NCBI GenBank assembly: GCA_046260765.1
Contig: JBHEOO010000016.1
Span: 1 to 64,000 of the forward strand
Direction of reading: 5' to 3'
From: Chromatocurvus sp046260765
GTDB taxonomy: Bacteria; Pseudomonadota; Gammaproteobacteria; Pseudomonadales; Halieaceae
Length of the DNA stretch: 64,000 nt
Below, in pieces: positions 42,728 to 50,933 of this stretch. The notes beneath the pieces are model-generated. The model was not told the origin of the DNA. It saw only the letters and a program-made list of their open reading frames with translations, and did no database searches. A program made the translations under genes and the position numbers. The first letter of the stretch is position 1; each line of letters opens with the position of its first letter.

Positions 42728-43599
42728 CACAGCGACACCCCCGCCAGCGCATCGTCCACAATCGTGCGCAGCTTCGCATCCAGCGGCAGCAGCGGCAGGC
42801 GTATGCCTGTCTCAATCAGACCCATGCGGGCGAGAGCCCACTTGACCGGTATGGGATTCGGCTCGACGAACAGCGCCGCCGTGAGCCCCGCAATGCGCGC
42901 GTCGATCTTCGCCGCACGCTCGTTGTCGCCCGCCATTGCCGCGGTGCACAGCGCCGCCATCAACGCCGGCACAACGTTGGCCGTCACCGATACATTGCCG
43001 TGCCCCCCTGCGAGCATCAGCTCACGCGCTGTCGGGTCGTCGCCGGAGTACACGGCAAAGTCATCGCCGACTCGCTGGATCAGCTCGCGTCCGCGCTCCA
43101 TGTTCCCCGTGGCATCTTTAATGCCGATAATGTTGGGGTGCCGCGACAGGGCAACGGCCGTGTCGTTGGCGAGGTCCGCCGCGCAACGGGCGGGCACGTT
43201 GTAAAGAATCTGGGGAACGTCGACCGTATCGGCAACCGCCATGAAGTGAGCATACAACCCAGCCTGGGTAGGACGATTGTAGTAGGGAACCACAAGCAGG
43301 CAGGCATTGGCACCCGCATTGGCGGCGGCAGTCGTCAGCTCGATCGCCTCCCGCGTCGAGTTGGCCCCGGTACCCGCGATCACGGGTACACGACCAGCAA
43401 CGTACTCAACACAGTGGCGAATGACCGCGCAGTGCTCTGGAACCGTCAGTGTGGCGCTTTCTCCCGTTGTGCCCGTGACGCCGATTGCCGCGGTCCCTTC
43501 CTTGATATGCATATCGAGGAGGCGCTCGAGCGCTGCCCAGTCGAGGCTCCCGTCCTCGTGCATGGGCGTGACGAGAGCGACTATGCTGCCAGTGATCAT
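42727..43599 (-). CDS. dapA: 4-hydroxy-tetrahydrodipicolinate synthase
   Basis: 290 residues from the ATG at 43599; the longer frame upstream is not conserved. It is a class I aldolase-fold enzyme. MITGSIVALVTPM, GTTGESATLTVPEH, YYNRPTQAGLYAHF, LYNVPARC, the Schiff-base lysine in IIGIKDATGN and YSGDD are all present. It condenses pyruvate with aspartate semialdehyde to start lysine and diaminopimelate synthesis. It is the first gene of the dapA-bamC-MBL-cyclase-rsmJ-SDR string. Confidence 0.97.
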   Translation of the reverse strand: MITGSIVALVTPMHEDGSLDWAALERLLDMHIKEGTAAIGVTGTTGESATLTVPEHCAVIRHCVEYVAGRVPVIAGTGANSTREAIELTTAAANAGANACLLVVPYYNRPTQAGLYAHFMAVADTVDVPQILYNVPARCAADLANDTAVALSRHPNIIGIKDATGNMERGRELIQRVGDDFAVYSGDDPTARELMLAGGHGNVSVTANVVPALMAALCTAAMAGDNERAAKIDARIAGLTAALFVEPNPIPVKWALARMGLIETGIRLPLLPLDAKLRTIVDDALAGVSL

Positions 43600-43663
43600 G
43601 CAAAACCCCGCAAATTGGCCCGAACCGGCAATCGAAGTGCCGTCGAAGGGGCTAAAGGGCGCA

Positions 43664-43691
43664 ATTATCCATGACCACCACCCAAACACAA
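43664..43691 (-). promoter_or_regulatory. Candidate sigma-70 promoter of dapA
   Basis: The minus strand reads TTGTGT-N16-GATAAT, placing the start about 55 nt before the dapA ATG. Confidence 0.45.
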
Positions 43692-43696
43692 CCGGA

Positions 43697-43725
43697 TTGA
43701 GGTATCCGTCATGCCGCGCTAGAGT
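43697..43725 (+). promoter_or_regulatory. Candidate sigma-70 promoter of the DUF3806 gene
   Basis: TTGAGG-N17-TAGAGT on the plus strand, about 30 nt before the ATG; each hexamer matches four of six consensus bases. It is back-to-back with the dapA promoter candidate. Confidence 0.4.
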
Positions 43726-43762
43726 GCGGTGCGCAGGGTTTGACTGAAAACCGGAGGCTTGA

Positions 43763-44272
43763 ATGAACGTCCTGACCCGTCTTTGCCTGGTCATCATGGC
43801 AGCGTTACTCGCGAGCAGCCTGCCCGCTGCAGGCCAGGAGCAACAGCTGCGCGTCAGTGATCTGACGCCAATCGACAAGCAGTACATGCAGCGCCAGCGA
43901 GATACCATTGAGGCTCTCGCACGTCGCCACACCGGGGGCGGCTTTGATGGCTCGCTTGCAAACGACATCCCCCTTCTGCAGCGCCTGCTTGATCAGCGCC
44001 TTGTGCGACCGGACCAGATCGAAGAGCTGCAGGCCATGGGTATTCTGCTGGGCGACGTCCTGGCCAGAGAACTCGACATGCACTGGGTCGTTTACGAGGA
44101 TCCAATTGGGCGCAGCCGCGCACTTCGCTACCGGGAGACCGACAATTACCTGTTTCCGGTAACAATGATTTCGCGCCGCCAGTCCGTTGGCAATGATCGC
44201 CCGGTGCGGGAAATCCATGACAAGGCGGTTGCGCTGATAGAACCCATCCGGGAAAAGCTGCCATTCCAGTGA
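43763..44272 (+). CDS. DUF3806 domain protein, exported
   Basis: 169 residues with GGAGG before the ATG. A signal peptide (LCLVIMAALLASSLPAAGQ) is followed by a helical region (DKQYMQRQRDTIEALARRH). The DUF3806 core follows: LDQRLVRPDQIEELQAMGILLGDVLARELDMHWVVYED (in parts), ALRYRETDNYLFPVTMISRR and a closing helix. No enzymatic motif is visible, and the family has no known function. The gene stands alone between dapA and the MCE transporter operon. Confidence 0.8.
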   Translation: MNVLTRLCLVIMAALLASSLPAAGQEQQLRVSDLTPIDKQYMQRQRDTIEALARRHTGGGFDGSLANDIPLLQRLLDQRLVRPDQIEELQAMGILLGDVLARELDMHWVVYEDPIGRSRALRYRETDNYLFPVTMISRRQSVGNDRPVREIHDKAVALIEPIREKLPFQ

Positions 44273-44354
44273 TCACGTCACGCAACCGCCAGTTCAGGCG
44301 GCAGGCAATAACGACACGCAACCGTAGGCGCGAGTAAGCCGAGGACATCAGGCC

Positions 44355-45485
44355 ATGGACGCAACGCCCCCCGACTACGCAGTGCGTCCTGATGAGACGG
44401 GTCAGCTAACGCTTTACCTCACTGGCAACTGGACGGAGGGCCAGCAGCCACCGGGGACGTCCCGCCTGTCCGGGATGCTCGAAAAAATTGAGCCACCCGG
44501 GCCTGTCGCCCTCGATCTGTCTGGTGTCGGTGAGTGGGACTCACAACTACCTGCGTTCTGCCTGCGCTGGCTCAATCTCTGCCGGGCCCGCGGGATCGAT
44601 TGCGAACGCCGACGCCACGGCTCCAGCCTCGACGACCTGCTGGATCTGGCAACCACAACACCACCGCGGGAGGCGCGAAAGCGCAGCGCAAGCTGGCTGT
44701 CGCCTGTCGCTATAAGACGCAACCTGCATGAAATCGGCGAGCAGGTTCAGGAGTCCCTGGCGTTTGTTGGCGACGCCACCCTCGCCTGCGCCACCTGCAT
44801 GACGCCCGGTTCCAGCATGCGCTGGTCTGACCTGAAACTCTACTGCGCCCAGGCCGGCCCGGGGGCACTGCCCATCATCACGCTGACCAGCGTACTGGTC
44901 GGGATGATTCTGGCTTATCTGGGTGCGGTGCAACTGCAGGACTTTGGCGCAGAAGTCTATGTCGCTGATCTGGTCGGCATTGGCATGCTCAGGGAAATGG
45001 GTGCGTTGATGACGGCTGTTGTCATGGCGGGGCGTACGGGCGCCGCCTACGCGGCACAGATCGGCACCATGCAGGGCAATGACGAAATCGACGCTCTCAC
45101 CACTCTCGGCCTGTCGCCAATGGAGTTTCTGGTCGCCCCGCGCCTGCTTGCACTCGCTCTCATGATGCCTCTCTTGACGATTTATGCGAACGTTCTCGGC
45201 ATGGTGGGCGGCGCTATCGTCGCCGGCGGTATGGGCATCACCCCGCTTGCCTACCTGAGCGAACTGGTCACCGTACTGGCCCCCGGCCACTTCTTCGTCG
45301 GACTGTCAAAGAGCTTTCTGTTTGCCGTGCTGATAGCGATTGCTGGCTGCCGCGCCGGCATGTCCGCAGGACGCAGCTCCGCGGGCGTCGGCGACGCCAC
45401 CACAGAAGCCGTGGTCACGGCAGTGGTCTACCTGATCATCGCAGACGCCGGCATGAACATACTGTTCCAGCAGGTTGGCGTGTGA
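44355..45485 (+). CDS. MlaE-family lipid ABC transporter permease with N-terminal STAS domain
   Basis: 376 residues. Residues about 15-105 are a STAS-like domain (LTLYLTGNWT, VALDLSGVGEWDSQLPAF, LLDLA), which in E. coli is the separate MlaB protein. From about 150 the MlaE permease follows: ITLTSVLVGMILAYLGAVQL, the family core EMGALMTAVVMAGRTGAAYAAQIGTM, NDEIDALTTLGLSPMEFLVAPR, and four to five membrane helices. It moves phospholipid or another hydrophobic molecule between inner and outer membrane. Its stop overlaps the ATPase gene start (GTGTGATC region) by four bases. Confidence 0.93.
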   Translation: MDATPPDYAVRPDETGQLTLYLTGNWTEGQQPPGTSRLSGMLEKIEPPGPVALDLSGVGEWDSQLPAFCLRWLNLCRARGIDCERRRHGSSLDDLLDLATTTPPREARKRSASWLSPVAIRRNLHEIGEQVQESLAFVGDATLACATCMTPGSSMRWSDLKLYCAQAGPGALPIITLTSVLVGMILAYLGAVQLQDFGAEVYVADLVGIGMLREMGALMTAVVMAGRTGAAYAAQIGTMQGNDEIDALTTLGLSPMEFLVAPRLLALALMMPLLTIYANVLGMVGGAIVAGGMGITPLAYLSELVTVLAPGHFFVGLSKSFLFAVLIAIAGCRAGMSAGRSSAGVGDATTEAVVTAVVYLIIADAGMNILFQQVGV

Positions 45486-46276
45486 TCAAAGACCCCGTTA
45501 TCGAGGTTCACGGGCTGTGCATGGCCTATGGTTCCACTGTCATCCAGCGCGATCTCGATTTCGCTGTCTTCCCCGGGGACATCTTTGTCATCATGGGCGG
45601 CTCTGGCTGTGGCAAAAGTACTCTGCTGCGCCACCTGCTTGGCCTCAAGGCGCCCGCCAACGGCGATATCCTATATCATGGTCAAAGCCTTATGTCAGCC
45701 AGTGCTGCAAAGCGGCGCATCATGCGGCGCAGCTGGGGAATCACCTACCAGAGCGGCGGCTTGTTCAGCGCCATGACTCTTGCGGAGAACGTCGCGCTGC
45801 CGCTGCGCCAGTACACAGGATACGAAGCTGACACCATTGATGATATCGTGGCCTATAAACTCGCACTCGTGGGTCTGGACGGATTCCAGGACTACCTGCC
45901 CGAAGAGATCAGCGGCGGCATGCGCAAACGCGCGGCTCTGGCGCGCGCCATTGCCCTCGACCCCGAGATCCTGTTCTTCGATGAGCCCTCTGCCGGGCTC
46001 GACCCAGTGAGCTCGAGACGCCTGGACGACCTGATTCTGCAGATCAAGGAAACGACCGGCGCCACCGTGGTCATGGTGACACATGAGTTACCCAGCATTT
46101 TCGCCATCGCCACCAACAGCGTCTATCTGGACGCGGAGACCCGGACAATGATTGACTACGGCGATCCGGGCTGGCTCAGGACGCACAGTGAGCAGCCTGT
46201 CGTGCGACAGTTCCTGAACCGCGAAGCCGATGTCCGGCCATCCACCGGGGTTTTCGCGGAGACGGACCGTGGGTGA
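45482..46276 (+). CDS. MlaF-family ABC transporter ATPase
   Basis: 264 residues beginning with a GTG or ATG-equivalent at 45482 that overlaps the permease stop. Walker A GGSGCGKSTLLRHLLGL, Q-loop region SWGITYQSGGLFSAMTLAENVALPL, signature ISGGMRKRAALARAIALDP, Walker B ILFFDEPSAGLDP and the H-switch VTHELPSIFAIATNS are all intact. It powers the MlaE-type permease of the same operon. The GLFSAMTLAENV segment is typical of the MlaF/Mkl branch. Confidence 0.94.
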   Translation: MIKDPVIEVHGLCMAYGSTVIQRDLDFAVFPGDIFVIMGGSGCGKSTLLRHLLGLKAPANGDILYHGQSLMSASAAKRRIMRRSWGITYQSGGLFSAMTLAENVALPLRQYTGYEADTIDDIVAYKLALVGLDGFQDYLPEEISGGMRKRAALARAIALDPEILFFDEPSAGLDPVSSRRLDDLILQIKETTGATVVMVTHELPSIFAIATNSVYLDAETRTMIDYGDPGWLRTHSEQPVVRQFLNREADVRPSTGVFAETDRG

Positions 46277-47243
46277 ACGCAAGCACAGCGTGCTCATCGG
46301 GTCATTCGTGGTGGGCTCCCTGCTGATTGTCCTTGCAGGCGCTGTCGTTATCGGCAGCACTGGCTTCAGCGGCCAGCGCGAGCAGGTGGTCATGGTATTC
46401 GAGGGCTCGGTGAAAGGTCTGACTGTGGGCGCACCCATCGCACTGCGTGGCGTTGAGATTGGCCAGGTCACCGATATTCAGCTGCTTCTGTCCACCGACA
46501 AGGCTGACATCATCATGCAGGTTGAGGCGGAACTATCCGAGAGAAATGTCCGTCTCGTGGGCGAGAGCATGGAAGCCTCAGAGCTTTTTCCCTACCTGAT
46601 CGACAATGGCTTACGTGCCCAGCTCAACATGCAGAGCGTACTGACCGGCCTGCTCTATGTGCAGATGGACTTCCACCCCGATACCCTCGTGAGCCTGCCT
46701 GACGTCACATCGCCGCACACACAGATTCCGACAATACCCACCGAGCTGGAACTGCTGCGCAGGACGCTGCAATCCATCGACTATGCCGGGATTGCGCAGG
46801 ACATCGGCGATATCGCGAGCAGCCTCAAAACGCTCACCGCGACCGAGGAATTCCAGGACCTGCCCGGCGACCTGCAGCAGACGCTGGCATCCCTCGCACA
46901 AGCGGGCGACGGCCTGACAGACGCCATGGCTGAATTGCGTCCGGAAATGACCGCGATGCTGGCGCAGGCGCGTGGCACCCTGGCGCAGGTCAACGCGGAT
47001 CTCCCCGCCCTGACGGACAGCGCCGACCGTGGCCTTGCGCGGCTGGACTCCGCGCTTCTGGCAACCGAGCGGGTGATGCAATCCCTGGGCGACCAGGTGG
47101 ATGCAGGATCACCTACGCTTTACCAGCTGAACACAACACTGAAAGAACTCGCCGACGCCAGCAGGGCACTGCAGTCGCTGGCGCGCATGCTGGAAGAGCA
47201 TCCGGAAGCACTCCTGCGCGGCCGGCGGGGTAACGAGCAGTGA
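46269..47243 (+). CDS. MCE (MlaD-like) substrate-binding protein
   Basis: 324 residues from the GTG at 46269, 7 nt after GGAG and overlapping the ATPase by eight bases. One N-terminal membrane helix (LIGSFVVGSLLIVLAGAVVI) is followed by a single MCE domain (about residues 35-115: MVFEGSVKGLTVGAPIALRGVEIGQV, ending LRAQLNMQSVLTGLLYVQMDF). A long helical tail extends to the C-terminus (DIASSLKTLTATEEF, MAELRPEMTAMLAQARGTLAQV). Inference: a hexameric MCE ring carrying a helical tube across the periplasm. The tail makes it longer than E. coli MlaD. Confidence 0.9.
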   Translation: MGERKHSVLIGSFVVGSLLIVLAGAVVIGSTGFSGQREQVVMVFEGSVKGLTVGAPIALRGVEIGQVTDIQLLLSTDKADIIMQVEAELSERNVRLVGESMEASELFPYLIDNGLRAQLNMQSVLTGLLYVQMDFHPDTLVSLPDVTSPHTQIPTIPTELELLRRTLQSIDYAGIAQDIGDIASSLKTLTATEEFQDLPGDLQQTLASLAQAGDGLTDAMAELRPEMTAMLAQARGTLAQVNADLPALTDSADRGLARLDSALLATERVMQSLGDQVDAGSPTLYQLNTTLKELADASRALQSLARMLEEHPEALLRGRRGNEQ

Positions 47244-47830
47244 GGGCTGTCAATTACCTGCTATCGGGTTGTCTGCTGATAGCCAGCCTGGTGGGGGGCT
47301 GCGCCACCCACGAAGCCGTAGATTATCTGACCCTGACCTCGCCGACGCAGGCCGCCGTTCGCAGCGATGCACCCCCGCTCAGCCTCGGCCCGGTTACGCT
47401 TCCGGACTACCTGAAGCGCAACGGCCTCGCAAGACGCGATAGTAACGGCGCGCTGCGCTATAGCATGTCAGAGCTCTGGGCCGAGCCGCTGGATCAGGGC
47501 ATACAGCGCACGCTGATCGAGATTCTCACTGACGCGCTTGATGGCACACCGATAACGAGCTTTCCGGGGCCATCAGCGCTACCGGCGCACTACGGCATCA
47601 GCATTTCTGTGCGCAGGCTGGAGGCAACAGACTCGGTCGCGAAAATGGCGGTCACCTGGCGCATCCTGCCCACGTCATCCGCTGCATCGACTGCAGTTCG
47701 CCGCGGCCGATTCAGTCGCGAGGCAACACTTGCGTCAGCCTCCGGCCCGGCCGTCGCCCGCGCCCTCAGCGACCTGCTACACGCACTTGCCCTTGAAATC
47801 GCCGCGGAAATTCCGGCAACGGACAGCTGA
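47240..47830 (+). CDS. PqiC/DUF330-type ABC transport auxiliary lipoprotein
   Basis: 196 residues; the GTG overlaps the MCE gene stop by four bases. The lipobox LVGGC gives a lipidated Cys at about residue 21. The domain has LSLGPVTLPDYLKRNGLARRDSNGALRYSMSELWAEPLDQGIQRTLIEIL in short pieces (GPVTLPDYL, WAEPLDQGIQRTL), typical of PqiC-like outer-membrane partners of MCE systems. It probably receives lipid at the outer membrane, in place of MlaC and MlaA, which are absent here. There is a weakly conserved C-terminal half. Confidence 0.83.
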   Translation: MRAVNYLLSGCLLIASLVGGCATHEAVDYLTLTSPTQAAVRSDAPPLSLGPVTLPDYLKRNGLARRDSNGALRYSMSELWAEPLDQGIQRTLIEILTDALDGTPITSFPGPSALPAHYGISISVRRLEATDSVAKMAVTWRILPTSSAASTAVRRGRFSREATLASASGPAVARALSDLLHALALEIAAEIPATDS

Positions 47831-47853
47831 GAACACCACCCCGGCACCTGCAG

Positions 47854-49698
47854 TCAGAAACTGCAGCCGAGGCACTGCATATACAGATGACGCGGGTCGG
47901 AGAATCCGGACATCGCGTCGCTCGCCATCTGCACCGGCAGCAATGCCTGACGCCAGGAAACCGGCAGCGAGGCAGTCGGGTCCAATGTGCCGAGGATTCC
48001 GCTGAGAGACAGACGATCGGCCAACTGCTGCAGTAATTGCTGTCGCGGCGACGTCTGCGCCCGCACATGGTCAATGCGATAGTCAGAAATCCCGGCCAGA
48101 GACGCTGCGGCAGCAGCGGCCTCCTGCAGCGTTCCCAGCGCGTCTACCAGCCCCACGTCCCGCGCGGCTGGCGCACTCCAGACACGTCCCTGCGCCACCG
48201 AATCGACCTCGTCCGTGCTCATGTCCCTGCTGTCAGCTACCAGCTGGAGAAACTGTTCGTATATCTGCTCAACCGACTGCTGTAGTGCTGCCGCAGCCAA
48301 CGGGTTCAGCGGCCGGTCAATGCGCAGCGAACCCGCCGCATCGGTGGTGCCGACGCCATCGGTGTGAATGCCCCCACGGGACAGCAGACGATCGACCGTC
48401 GGAAAAGCCGCGAAGACGCCAATGCTGCCGGTCAGCGTGGCCGGCGTCGCCCAGATCTGGTCTGCCGCAGTGGCAATGAAGTATGCACCTGACGCCGCGA
48501 CTGGCCCCATGGACACAACCACCGGGATACCCCGCGCGCGAACCTCAGCCAGCGCTGCACGGATGACCTCGGAGGCAAAAACACTGCCGCCTCCACTGTT
48601 GATACGCAGAACGACAGCAGCGACATCAGGCGCCTCCGCCACATCGATCAGCTGCGCTGAGAGGCTTTCCGCGCCGATCGCGCCCGGTTCCTGCGAACCC
48701 GGCAGGATGTTGCCCTGCGCGGTAACGACTGCAATGCGCTTTTCGCTACCGGCACTGGTACCACGCTTTGCCAGGTAGCGCTGAAACGGGATCATCTCTG
48801 CTTCACCGGAATCATTCACGACGCCGACGCGGCGGGCCAGGTAGTCATCCCTGTCGCGGCGCGACATCAGCCGATCAACCAGGCGCTCTGCCAGTGCAAG
48901 CTTCGCCGGATCACCTCCGGCATCTTCGAGGCGCTGCGGATAGGCATTGATCTGCCGCTGCAGTGCGCCCTCCTCCAGTCCACGCAGGGCCTCGATGTGG
49001 CCGGTATACTGCCCCCAGAGGTCATTCAGCCAGGCCCCGGTTATCTGCCTTTCGCCTTCTGACATATCGTTGCGCGTGAGAGGCTCCGCGATAGACTTGA
49101 ACTCACCGGCGCGGAAAACATGGATATCCACGGCGAGTTTTTCGAACGCCTCGTGAAAATAGTTCTGGTAGCTGGCGAAACCCTGCAGCACAACGCCACC
49201 ATAGGGATGCAGGATAATCTCGTCAGCCTCGGCGGCCAGCAGGTACTGATCCTGGGTGAAGTAGTCTCCGGCGGCGATGATGGGCTTGCCCGTTGCGCGA
49301 AAGCGGGCAATGGCAGGCGCCATTTCCTGAGCGCGACTCAGGCCGAGCTGCACGAGGTTTTCCGTGTCGATGACCAGCGCGGAAATACGCTTATCCGCAG
49401 CCGCCGCATCGACCGCCTCTATCATGTCCTGCAGCCGGGTCTCAGCCGTGGCCGGGGACGGCTCACTCAGCAGGGACAGGGGCTCAATGCGCGTTTTTTC
49501 GTCGACCACCGTACCGGCAGGATCGAGCAGCAGGGCCGCATTCTGCGGCAGCGGTGCGGGTGATGTCCCACTGAACAGGACGTAAAGCAGCACCAGCCCA
49601 GCAAGAAACAGCAGGTTCGACAGTGCCAGGCGCAGGAGCGTGATGCCGCGCCAGATGCGGTGAAAAAGTCGTTTCAGGAAAGAGGGGCGGCGGGTCAT
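47854..49698 (-). CDS. sppA: Signal peptide peptidase SppA, long form
   Basis: 614 residues, the 67-kDa enteric-type form with two tandem S49 domains. One N-terminal membrane helix (residues about 20-43). The catalytic lysine is K201 in AGEFKSIAEPLTRND and the nucleophile S403 in SMGPVAASGAYFIATAAD, matching the K209/S409 dyad of E. coli. LRINSGGGSVFASEVIRAAL and ATLTGSIGVFAAFPTVDRLLSRGGI also match. It degrades cleaved signal peptides at the inner membrane. The ATG overlaps the DUF2069 gene by ATGA. Confidence 0.95.
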   Translation of the reverse strand: MTRRPSFLKRLFHRIWRGITLLRLALSNLLFLAGLVLLYVLFSGTSPAPLPQNAALLLDPAGTVVDEKTRIEPLSLLSEPSPATAETRLQDMIEAVDAAAADKRISALVIDTENLVQLGLSRAQEMAPAIARFRATGKPIIAAGDYFTQDQYLLAAEADEIILHPYGGVVLQGFASYQNYFHEAFEKLAVDIHVFRAGEFKSIAEPLTRNDMSEGERQITGAWLNDLWGQYTGHIEALRGLEEGALQRQINAYPQRLEDAGGDPAKLALAERLVDRLMSRRDRDDYLARRVGVVNDSGEAEMIPFQRYLAKRGTSAGSEKRIAVVTAQGNILPGSQEPGAIGAESLSAQLIDVAEAPDVAAVVLRINSGGGSVFASEVIRAALAEVRARGIPVVVSMGPVAASGAYFIATAADQIWATPATLTGSIGVFAAFPTVDRLLSRGGIHTDGVGTTDAAGSLRIDRPLNPLAAAALQQSVEQIYEQFLQLVADSRDMSTDEVDSVAQGRVWSAPAARDVGLVDALGTLQEAAAAAASLAGISDYRIDHVRAQTSPRQQLLQQLADRLSLSGILGTLDPTASLPVSWRQALLPVQMASDAMSGFSDPRHLYMQCLGCSF

Positions 49699-50090
49699 GG
49701 TTGTCCTTCAGGCGAGGTGGCTGGGTGATTGGCTGCGCGCAGTTCGGGTCCGCGGGCACGCACATACAGCATGGCAGAAGTGAAAAGCACCACCACTGCA
49801 AGCATGCCGGTCTGGGCGAGAATAGAGCCCGGTGCGGCGAACAGGTACTGAACGATCGTGATGAAATAGAGAAGACAGATGAAACACAGCCAGATAAAAC
49901 TGCGCAGGCGGTCTTTCAGCATACCGGGGACAAAAATCAGCAGCGGCAGCAGCTTGCCACACCAGATAATCCAGGGCACAGCGCTGATCCAGGCATCGGC
50001 AACCTGATGAACGAGCAGCAGTACCCAGGAGCCCCAGACCAGACCCCACAACCACGCGCTGGCCCCCTGTCTTGGTGTGAAGACACTCAT
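49695..50090 (-). CDS. DUF2069 small membrane protein
   Basis: 131 residues with four predicted membrane helices (LVWGSWVLLLVHQV, LLPLLIFVPGML, FIWLCFICLLYFI, AQTGMLAVVVLFTSAMLYVRAR). The LLIFVPGMLKDR and WLCFICLLYF blocks are typical of DUF2069, whose gene often follows wrbA in gammaproteobacteria, as it does here. No function is established. Four-base ATGA overlaps on both sides place it in a wrbA-DUF2069-sppA transcript. Confidence 0.85.
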   Translation of the reverse strand: MSVFTPRQGASAWLWGLVWGSWVLLLVHQVADAWISAVPWIIWCGKLLPLLIFVPGMLKDRLRSFIWLCFICLLYFITIVQYLFAAPGSILAQTGMLAVVVLFTSAMLYVRARGPELRAANHPATSPEGQP

Positions 50091-50710
50091 GACTTATCTC
50101 CAACAGCGAGGGACAGCGCGAGAGACAGCCGCGCAATGCGCGCTCCGAGGGCACGACAAAGACCGATTTCGTCGTCGTCAAGCACGCGGTTGTTCTGCGC
50201 ACCGGCGTGATGACTGGCGCCGTAGGGAGTGCCACCGCCCCGGGTGCGGGTCAGTCCCGGCTCACCGTAGGACAGGCCCGCCAGCACCATACCGTGGTGC
50301 AGCAGTGGCAGCTGCATGCTCAGCAGCGTGCTCTCCTGCCCCCCGTGCAGGCTCGACGTGGACGTGAATACGCCCGCGGGTTTGTCTACCAGAGCCCCGC
50401 TAAGCCAGAGCTCGGATGTACGGTCGATAAAATACTTCATGGGTGCCGCCATATTGCCAAATCGGGTTGGACTGCCGAGCACCAGCCCGCTGCAGTGTCT
50501 CAGGTCCTCAAGCTCACAGAACATTGGGCCTTCGTCAGGAATGTCGGGTGCCACCTGCGCCGTTTCCGCAGAGACTGCGGGCACCGTTCGCAGCCTTGCA
50601 TCGATGGCGGCTACGCCCTGGACGCCGCGTGCAATCTCCTGTGCCATGCGTGCAGTCGCACCCGACGCCGAGTAATAGAGCACCAGCACATACGGCCGTC
50701 CCGACGTCAC
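50087..50710 (-). CDS. wrbA: WrbA-type NAD(P)H:quinone oxidoreductase
   Basis: 207 residues, starting at a GTG. Flavodoxin-like fold: the FMN phosphate loop LYYSASGATARMAQEIARGV, then LVLGSPTRFGNMAAPMKYFID and the STSSLHGGQESTLLSMQLPLLHHGMVLAGLSYGEP segment (in short parts TSSLHGGQE, LLHHGMVLAGL). It should reduce quinones by two electrons as a tetramer. The promoter is probably the extended -10 at 50864-50872, leaving a leader of about 150 nt. Confidence 0.93.
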   Translation of the reverse strand: MTSGRPYVLVLYYSASGATARMAQEIARGVQGVAAIDARLRTVPAVSAETAQVAPDIPDEGPMFCELEDLRHCSGLVLGSPTRFGNMAAPMKYFIDRTSELWLSGALVDKPAGVFTSTSSLHGGQESTLLSMQLPLLHHGMVLAGLSYGEPGLTRTRGGGTPYGASHHAGAQNNRVLDDDEIGLCRALGARIARLSLALSLAVGDKS

Positions 50711-50863
50711 GACAGCCGTGACCGGACATTGACTGGCGTCCTGATAACAACGGCGAGTAGACTACGGGTTGCAGCTTGCTTGTAGTATTGGGCGATGTAG
50801 GTCATGCATTAATCCAGGGTCGACCAGGCCGTCTTCAGGCCCGCAATTCATTTCAGTAGCGCG

Positions 50864-50872
50864 ATTATAGCA
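50864..50872 (-). promoter_or_regulatory. Extended -10 promoter upstream of wrbA
   Basis: The minus strand carries TGC-TATAAT, a perfect -10 with TG extension, in the 223-bp gap between wrbA and the divergent BrkB-like gene. A GTGAG/CTCAC inverted repeat (50893-50908) overlaps the -35 side and could be an operator. Confidence 0.6.
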
Positions 50873-50933
50873 AAGCAGCAGACCCCACCGTGCGTGAGTC
50901 CAGGCTCACGGCGAATCATGCAATAATCCGCCA

